A stretch of DNA of 64,000 bases, taken from contig JADNRZ010000001.1 of the NCBI GenBank assembly GCA_015501605.1, positions 372,001 through 436,000 of the forward strand, in the 5' to 3' direction. The position numbers and the translations under genes were made by a program. This document shows positions 56,791-64,000 of the stretch, in pieces. A model generated the notes under the pieces. That model made no database searches. It worked only from the letters and a program-made list of their open reading frames with translations, and had not been told where the DNA came from. The DNA is from Panaeolus papilionaceus. Taxonomy: Eukaryota; Basidiomycota; Agaricomycetes; Agaricales. Each line of letters begins with the position of its first letter. Positions within the stretch are counted from its first letter, which is position 1.

Positions 56791-59700
56791 GCGCGCCTTA
56801 GCATCCCACCGTTATCTTCGAGTCCACGGTTTCCCGACAGGCCAGCATTGAATGGAATAGATAGAAAAAAGTCTGGTTGATGCAACTTCTATACATCTAT
56901 CTTATTCCTCGCTATATTTGGAAGGATACAATTTTCATGATTCAGATTACAGCATGGGTTTGAGGTGATCAAGAAAAATCGTTCGCCATTCAATTAACCG
57001 CGAACAATTACATAGAAATTTCGAACCTGAAGCGCCTGACGTTGTGGCGCTGTCCAAGTCTGGGATCGTCGGCGTGTTTATTTGGTGTGCAATGTGTTGC
57101 CAAATAGTTTTAGAGTCTATCGGTCCGAAATCTCACGATCTTTTTTTCGTCTCAACCACCATGCCGACGCGTTCGTGAGCCATCGATATGGCCCTGCATC
57201 GTCGACACATTGCAAGGGAGTTGTTGTGAGTCATATTTCCGAAATCACCTCTTAATATTTCATTTCTCTATGATGAGAACTAGTTGACCTAAGGAGCGAA
57301 CGCCGTTTCAATGAAACGTTGCGCAGTGTGCATATCCTAATCCTAGTTATCCTGATTCATCCCTTTATGCAGATTTTTTTTCAAATTTTTTTTGAACCAA
57401 TGCTAATTCGGCTTTCTTTCAGATATTTGTTCCGATGTAGTGAATTATTCGTGATCCTCATCCTACCTCATCCTACCCCATCAAGGGAAGGAAGGGTGAT
57501 CGCTATGATTTGACAATTTTGTCTTGGTTCTCTCCAAATGGAATCTATTTTGCTCTGGCCACCAACTGACATTGACTCCGCGATCAATCCCTTTCTTCTG
57601 CCCATATACTTCCCTTCAGGGATTTTGTTCCTTGAGGAGTATTTCCGGTGTTTCGTTTCACTCCTCTGACAATGAGCAAGGTGATTGCTCTCTGAGCATA
57701 CTCATTTCATCACACGCGAAGTGAGCTATCTTGAGGGCTCTCTCATGACCAGGCATCATTGGAAAGGGTCGGCTTGCGAAGAAAGTGGTGGGCCGCGTCT
57801 TCACCTCGGCACACCGAAGCAAGGCCTTCCCCGCCAGAGAAGCACCGCCTTTAGGGATAATAGGCCCTGCCATGTAAGAATTATTCAGAGATTATTTGGG
57901 GTCTGTTCCATTTAATCTGGTGCGCTTCAAAATCAACGGTCTACTAGAATTCTCTGCCGATGAGCTGATAAAGATGAAAGGCTACCTGAGTTCTAACTTC
58001 TACAATGATAGCTGGCCGACCAATTCAGATGGCGGCCATTAGACCTCTTCCTCTTAGAGAGTCAACGGGTAATCGCCGGGTGCATGAATGGTCGCTCCAT
58101 CACAACTGAATGGCCTCATACAATCAACGGTATGCTGTTCCCCTGTTTTGTAACGAAGTCCGTTCCTTGCCATAGAGGCACAGAGCTAATATGCACCAGG
58201 GTCTCGATGTGGTCATCAGGAGTGTTCCATTCGGCATGAGCGTTCATAAACGTCGGAGATGCACAACTTGGTGCATTGTGACCTTGCAGGGATAATCAGT
58301 GCACGCCTACAGAAAACCGTTCATATTTCTCGTTTGGGTCTCCAGCCAGCCCAACGGCCTCGGGGAGCAAGATGGGATCAAGGTTTGAATATTTCTAATC
58401 ATTATGTACATATGTATGCATGGATCATCTTCAGGTTTTGTATTCAATTTTTTTTGCTGAAGGTTTTGGACACTGACATGCACTTGACAGTTGCTAGCTG
58501 CTCCGCACATGGGGTGGGTAAGGATATAACGGACCTCCGGAAGACTCCGGGCGATCCCCATTGACCCTTGAGCTTTTCGCAGGTATCAAGACACGCATAA
58601 GCACGACGCAACACCTTGAGAGGTATTTGAGAGGTATTTCTGGAAACCATAGGAGCCTCTAGTCAGCCTCAAGAATCGTAATGCAAGGTCTTGCAACGTG
58701 CTTTCATCCTCGGTTCTAAAGACGAATTGCTTCCATTAAACTTTTCAGCAGGACTTTGCACCCGAGGATGTGATCAAATCGGACAACCCTACTGGTGTGG
58801 CGGAAGATGCAACAATTCTAAGGTAAGGGTGGTTTGAGTTGATTCAATCCCATAAGACGTAAATAATGATTTCAATATCCATCGAGAAACTAGCAGTATA
58901 AATTTTTTGACCAGTCGGGTGTCTCCTCCTAACCAACATGGGATATTTTTGTTCGAATAAATGCAACGGGCCGCCCATCAACATCTCCCCTCACTAACGG
59001 AGGCGCGCGTTGATGGCGTCCTTGAAAAATCAACAATTTGCTTCCGTCTCGCTCGGAAGTTGGCGCAGACGTTACATAACAAAGTCTAATCGTAATAATT
59101 AGTTGCGAAGGAAACGCCATCTCCACATACCAACAACCAATTTCACGGAGTGTAAGGCACTTCGATCATAAGCACAATCGTTGGCACAAAGTCACCTCAT
59201 CCGCACCACGGTCTCGACTCAAGGCCGCCAGGCTAGTCCGAGTCGCCTTGGGTTTAACGATGTATAACGAGTGTATGAATCTTGAAGAATATTGTTGCTT
59301 TCCGTAGGTAAGCAACTGCGTTAGTAACACTATGATGCAATGTTTTTCAACAGCTCTAGGGTCACTTTTTCCAACGTAAACAGGTAAAAGGCCATCCGGA
59401 TCATTTGACCCTTAAGGCGGCTACAGTATCCTTTCATAGTCCCTCCATTGTCTTCAAATTTCAGGGCTGAGGGCTAATTCCTTGAAATTGTTTGGCCGAT
59501 GTTCATCGCTCGTCATCACTGTTGTGGGACTCGGACTCGAAACGCAATTTTTATCTAGACATCGTCTTTCGAAGCCTCCAGGCTTCCTTCTGCTTAGAAG
59601 TTGGAGAGGTAGAATGTTGTATCGGCTTTAATTAAACTCATACTACATCCATATTGCATAATCAGATTTACATGTCTGACAGGCTCGAGAGCCAACCACC

Positions 59701-60055
59701 TAAATGCGCCGTTCAATCCACCTGATGTACCTTCCACAATTCCATGACATGATTCAGATATACTCCTTGCGATTATTTTTGGAGCTACTGAGTCTTCAAA
59801 GTTGAAATCGCGCTGTAAAGCTGCATCGATGAAGACAGAAAACGGAGCCACTGTGCGAAACATAAGAATTGGCCTGGAATTGACCTACCTAATCCAGCAC
59901 AATTCAGTCGATGACTTGCCAACTTTATGATGATGAACCTGCGTTATCTAGATGTGTTCGGCAGCAATTTAAATCCCGGCTCCCTTTAAAGAATTCAGGT
60001 TCAGGTGCCCTTTTAAACGCTTTGGCTTCCAATCCCCTTCTCGATACCACCCACA
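56791..60055. other. Gene-poor region with one exon-like island
   Basis: About 3.3 kb without a supported gene. The only coding-like piece is 58749-58822 (separate entry). The rest has short frames on both strands and Py-rich stretches (57360-57490). Confidence 0.4.
58749..58822 (+). pseudogene. Isolated exon-like island
   Basis: Flanked by a TTTTCAG acceptor and an AG/GTAAG donor, this 74-nt segment encodes QDFAPEDVIKSDNPTGV and AEDATIL with no stop. The peptide looks like part of a conserved protein but I cannot name it, and no neighbouring exon is in reach. Possibly the last trace of a lost gene. Confidence 0.25.
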
Positions 60056-61372
60056 ATGCCTTTCTGGAGCAGCAAATCAAAAAGTAAACTCAAAGTCGAC
60101 CCCGCTAGCGCACATGCTGGTGGTTGCATACCAAAATCTCCTATTTCAGATCCACGAGCTCTTCGTTCACAATTTCCCACTCCTGGCTCCGTTGAAACAA
60201 AAATCAGATTAGCCATGCTCTCCACCGCCATGGTCGATGCTCTCGGAGGACCTGCAGAGTTCCACAAACGATTCTCTTTCGATCTCATCACTACCATGCT
60301 ACCCAACGAAAACTTCCCCGGCAAGCTCAAGCCACAGCCCGGTATCTGGACTGACGACACTTCAATGACTCTCTGCCTCGCTCGATCATTAGCCGCTTTC
60401 AAAGAGACCCCAGATTCACCATTCTGCGGAGGCTTTGACGAAGTCGATCAGCTCAATCGCTACAAGCAATGGTACGAGGAAGGTTACCTTTCGTCGGTCG
60501 ACAAATGCTTTGATATCGGCAATACCGTCAAGCTTGCAATATCCGTCTTCAGCAAGTACAGCACGGAAGAGGCCCTTTTGCGTATTCGAAGCGACCTCGG
60601 AGCGGAGCAATACTGCGGCAATGGAAGTCTCATGCGCGTTCTACCTATTGGCTTGTCATATTGGCGAGACGAGGAACAGGCCAAAATTTACGCACGACGA
60701 AGCAGTCAAACCACCCACCCGAGTACGATGTGCATTGAAGCATGCGAGGTCTGGACGGGCGCCATATGTCGCATCATGGAGGCATCGGTAAATTCAAACC
60801 CCTCACCCGACTTCGACGACGAGGACAGTATGTTCTCCAAGCTTAGTGTCGTCGAATTCATCTCGAACTTCCCTTTCACCGACAACGCTCTCCGCGAATC
60901 CCTCACCTTGCCTTTCGGTGTGCCCATGAGGCCCGAAGGACGCGCTGAGCGCGAGGCTTGGTACTTCAAATATCACCCCTTGCTGCGGCTCATCACAGAG
61001 ACGCAAAGTATTCCTGATCCAAACAGGGACCCACGTTTGTCGTTTAATATCCCCAGCACCCAGCTACTTCCATCTACGGGCTACGTTCGACACACCATCG
61101 TTGCTGCACTGTACTGCTTTTTGGCCACGAGGACATTCGAGGACGGCGCCATTATGGCTGTGAACTTGGGTGATGATGCAGATACTGTTGGAGCGATTTA
61201 CGCCGGGCTGGCTGCATGTTTCTATGCAGGGGAGGAAGGTGGCAGGGCAGAGGGGGTCTTTTGGACAAAGCGTGTTCGCGAGTGGCTACAAGCATTGGTA
61301 AGAATTGACCTTATTGAGAAGGTGTCCGAAGGCCTGGTAGGTTGGGAAAAGAAGGTCGAAGAAGAATTTTAG
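60056..61372 (+). CDS. ADP-ribosylglycohydrolase family protein (438 aa)
   Basis: Uninterrupted 1317-nt frame. It belongs to the DraG/ARH family of metal-dependent hydrolases that remove ADP-ribose from proteins or break down ADP-ribose conjugates. Visible landmarks: AMVDALGGPAEF (residues about 58-69), the metal-binding WTDDTSM (98-104), GNGSLMRVLPIGL (188-200), a THPS segment about 25 residues further on, and the second metal site GDDADTVGAIYAG (372-384). The order and spacing are those of bacterial and fungal ADP-ribosylglycohydrolases, and all expected Asp residues are present. The first 40 residues are a basic/Ser-rich extension. Absence of introns contrasts with every other long conserved gene in the window, so horizontal gain or retroposition is possible but unproven. 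Confidence 0.9.
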   Translation: MPFWSSKSKSKLKVDPASAHAGGCIPKSPISDPRALRSQFPTPGSVETKIRLAMLSTAMVDALGGPAEFHKRFSFDLITTMLPNENFPGKLKPQPGIWTDDTSMTLCLARSLAAFKETPDSPFCGGFDEVDQLNRYKQWYEEGYLSSVDKCFDIGNTVKLAISVFSKYSTEEALLRIRSDLGAEQYCGNGSLMRVLPIGLSYWRDEEQAKIYARRSSQTTHPSTMCIEACEVWTGAICRIMEASVNSNPSPDFDDEDSMFSKLSVVEFISNFPFTDNALRESLTLPFGVPMRPEGRAEREAWYFKYHPLLRLITETQSIPDPNRDPRLSFNIPSTQLLPSTGYVRHTIVAALYCFLATRTFEDGAIMAVNLGDDADTVGAIYAGLAACFYAGEEGGRAEGVFWTKRVREWLQALVRIDLIEKVSEGLVGWEKKVEEEF

Positions 61373-62272
61373 GATATGGTCCCCTGTCTTTAAGTTATTC
61401 TACTTACTTCACCATTCACTGTCGTCGCGCAGAGCTGCGAGACGTTCCCCAAAAGCCTCATTTAAATTATGCCTTGATACATGCCCTCAACATATACATA
61501 TACCCCCCCTTACGTTTCTATTATTTGTACTGTAATTTCCTATACACGCGTGCACGACCCCAGAATGTTTCGGGGCGCTATCTACCACCTCGTTATGGTG
61601 GCCAACATTCTGTTTATCTAATTTTCGCAGCAACCCTTGAATGATCACCATAAGTTCCATAACACGGAGCCTTTTGACAGGTCGAATGATGTGCAGAACT
61701 GTCCAGAATTCAGGCATTCAGGTGCATTGGTTCAGTTCAGGCCTGGGCTCTGGATATGAACAGATGAACACAAATGCAGGGCCTGCCGAGTGCCAAGATG
61801 ACGAGCCTGTCACAAATGCGACCAACTCTGCTGTACCGCCACCCCCATAGACAATATTACTTTCTGAGTACCTGCGCTGATTTTTGGACCCACAAACGAC
61901 AAACTAGGAATGAGACCGGACCTGCCTCTACCTTTTGGTTTGGGGTTTGGAGCCTACCGGTACATAGACGTGAGAAAATTGAATCCTATGAGTGGCAAGA
62001 AAGCTTCAACACTTTCAGAAACATCACCTCACCCCATCTGATTTTCATAACGCAACGATAATCCACGAATAGAAATGCACTGTAGTATGATTTTCACCGA
62101 TCATAAAAGTTGATGCATGGTGCAATTGAAACTGCAAGTCCACCGTGACATTTAAAGAATTAAGATAAAATTCATTACCGGTATATACTTATGTATGTAG
62201 ATATAGATGGCAAAAATTTACATCCGACATAGCCTGATACACATAGATCACTCCCTATAACACACATTTAAA
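61373..62272. other. Tail-to-tail intergenic region
   Basis: Lies between the convergent ADP-ribosylglycohydrolase and ABC transporter genes; should hold both 3'UTRs. No supported gene. Confidence 0.5.
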
Positions 62273-64000
62273 TTAGTCGATATCCTCAAGGGGAGACTGA
62301 GGAGCAGGGACTTGCTCCTCCTCCTCCTCGGACTGCTCAACACCATCCTCGCTGACACTCTTCACATCATGATCGTCGTCAGCCTCACGAGTGCTGATAA
62401 AGCTGTCCTCAATGGTAGAACTCTCGACTTCAGCCTCAACCGCAGCCTCAACAACCACCTCTTCCTTCTTCTCTTCAACAGTGACCTCGTCGAGTTCCTG
62501 GACACCAAGCAAGCCTTCAAGCTCTTTGACCCGCGATTCCCAACCCTCAACTTCTGCGAGTTTCTGTTCGAGGAGCGCAATTTCGCGATCGACACCCATG
62601 CGCTCTTCTTTGCTGCCCACGCGCGTGAGGACCCACTTGCCACCCTGGCTTGACGATGAGGCGGTATCTGAGCCTTCCTCGTGCGATGCACCTCCGCCGG
62701 GGCCTTCGAGAGTGAGCAGCTGGGTGTGGTACTTCATAAGTGAGGGACTGTAAAATGCAAAAAAATCAATGAGGAAAACCAGGGGTGCATGTGGGGTTAA
62801 ACGCACCGAAGTGAGATAGTGATGAGGGTGATGTCCAAAGCTTTGGCAGACTCGTACATCCTGCCTTCAACATCGCTAGAAACAGCCGAAGTGCACTCTA
62901 TAAAACAAGGATGAGCCTAAATCCTCACTAAAATAATGAGTGGCAATTTACCATCGAGAACAGCAAACCTAGGTCTCCACCAAAGAACACGAGCCATACC
63001 CATCCTCTGCTTCTCACCACCACTCAGCACGTCTCTCCACTCCTTCCTCACAGCAAGACCGCCCTCTCGCTCAACAACATACGCCAAAAAGACCTTCTCC
63101 AAAATGTCGTAAATCTCGACGAGAACGGGGTGGTCTCTGGGGATAATTGGCAGGTTAAGTCTTGATCCGGCGGGAGGGGGTTGGAGGGGAGCGACAGCCT
63201 CGGCATACTTCGCAAACGAGGCAAAGGAGCAAGGGTAGATAATCTGTTCAAGGAGAGAGCCCACTGTCATGTAAGATCGCTGAGGAAGAACGTAGAGAGT
63301 TGGTCTGGGGCGTTCCAAAGAGCTATCCACGAGACGACCCTTGGCAAAGAAATCGGAAGTCTCTTTCGCGTCTCGGGGCATCTCGACGAGTGGCTCGTCG
63401 CCAGCTGGATCCCAAAGTCCGCCAAGAACGCGAGCGACGGCGGTTTTACCGACACCATTGCTACCAGTGATCATAAGATGTTCACCAGCCTTGATGGCGA
63501 GGTTCAGGTCCCTCACGAGGGGCGCATCGTCGTCACCACTGCTACTGCTCTTCTCCGACTGCCCTTCCGCCTTCTCTTGGTCCTCAAGAGCCTTCCCAGG
63601 ATCTGTGCGGCCTCTGGGAACGCGGACGTTGAGGTTGGCGAGTCTGATCTCGGGTGCACCTTCGATAGGGAGAGGGATATAACCCTTCTTGAGGTTGAGA
63701 AGGGTGGAAAGGAGGGTATAAAGGCGGGTTGTGAGACCAGCCAGCTCAAGGAGGTCCTTGTAGGCGTACATGAGGCGACCACCAGCATCCGCAAGTGAGA
63801 GTAATAGACGACGATTGGAGATGTAAGCTAGCAAAGGAGGATTTAAATTAATATCTGTTGGCAGTTGTGGACAGGAAATACGCACATTCTGTGCGTCCAG
63901 CGACTGCCTCGTCTCTCTTACGAGCTTCAGCATCGGTACTTCTGATACCCTGCAACGCTCTCTTTGTCCTGGTGAAGAGGATAGGAACAGCGATAAGGGC
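62273..64000 (-). CDS. Peroxisomal ABC transporter (ABCD type), C-terminal part, runs off window
   Basis: Exons read on the minus strand: 64000-63886 (open at the window edge), 63827-62952, 62897-62807 and 62747-62273; 1557 nt, 518 residues visible. The start shows the end of the membrane domain (ALIAVPILFTRTKRALQGI, then AYISNRRLLLSLADAGGRL and LLELAGLT). The nucleotide-binding domain follows with Walker A GSNGVGKT, signature LSGGEKQR and Walker B FAVLDE followed by CTSAVS, the last split by an intron. These are features of fungal PXA1/PXA2-like half transporters that import very-long-chain acyl-CoA into peroxisomes. After the NBD comes an extra tail of about 110 residues, partly coiled-coil-like (REIALLEQKLAEVEG) and very Glu-rich to the end. 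Which of the two PXA proteins it is cannot be told from this part. Confidence 0.85.

Noticed and set aside
62362..62753. Frames on both strands over the ABC transporter tail
   Set aside because: Shadows of the Glu-rich last exon.
1..64000. CRISPR arrays, bacterial-type operons, biosynthetic gene cluster or viral genes
   Set aside because: No regularly spaced repeats, no polycistronic layout, and no core biosynthetic enzymes or viral replication/structural genes are visible; the DNA is intron-rich fungal nuclear sequence.

Overview
The window looks like nuclear DNA of a mushroom-forming basidiomycete (Agaricomycetes). Genes are densely split by 45-80 nt GT-AG introns with very small exons (10, 12 and 13 nt examples). 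The gene content includes a DUF6533-type membrane protein, an F-box protein carrying CxxC pairs, a RUS/DUF647 protein and low-complexity regulators. Gene-poor stretches carry repeats and decayed gene pieces. All gene models below were spliced by eye; for each multi-exon model I checked that exon phases sum to an open frame.

Layout. 1-6 kb: a large bHLH-leucine-zipper transcription factor (minus). 6-12.6 kb: gene-poor, with a cluster of palindromes. 12.6-14 kb: a short-chain dehydrogenase (plus). 14-22 kb: a damaged unidentified gene, a Ser-rich unknown protein and a Cys/His-containing unknown protein (minus). 22.7-24.4 kb: a RUS/DUF647 family protein (plus). 26-39.5 kb: a lineage-specific duplicated region. 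It holds five same-strand copies of a small Asn/Thr-rich gene family (one decayed), two copies of an F-box-like gene (one clearly a pseudogene), a 179-bp TIR element, a long-distance inverted 31-bp repeat and a degenerate TTTAGG-rich tract.

39.9-41.1 kb: a mitochondrial carrier of the ornithine/arginine type (minus). 41-45 kb: unidentified reading frames without a clear gene. 45.4-47.9 kb: a 10-exon F-box protein (minus). 49-52.3 kb: an 11-exon protein combining a RING finger and an RRM (minus). 53.1-54.7 kb: a DUF6533-like polytopic membrane protein of at least 13 exons (plus). 56.4-56.8 kb: a tiny Lys/Ala/Pro-rich protein gene with a TATA box and a 5'UTR intron (plus). 60-61.4 kb: an intronless ADP-ribosylglycohydrolase (plus). 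62.3-64 kb: the 3' part of a peroxisomal (ABCD-type) half-ABC transporter (minus), running off the window.

The genes do not form a pathway or an obvious biosynthetic cluster; the conserved genes are housekeeping or regulatory. The least explained part is the 26-37 kb array: small paralogues share a two-exon structure, a TATA box about 70-85 bp upstream of the start, and a TGG-centred Asn-rich motif. At least two of them lie beside duplicated F-box-like genes.
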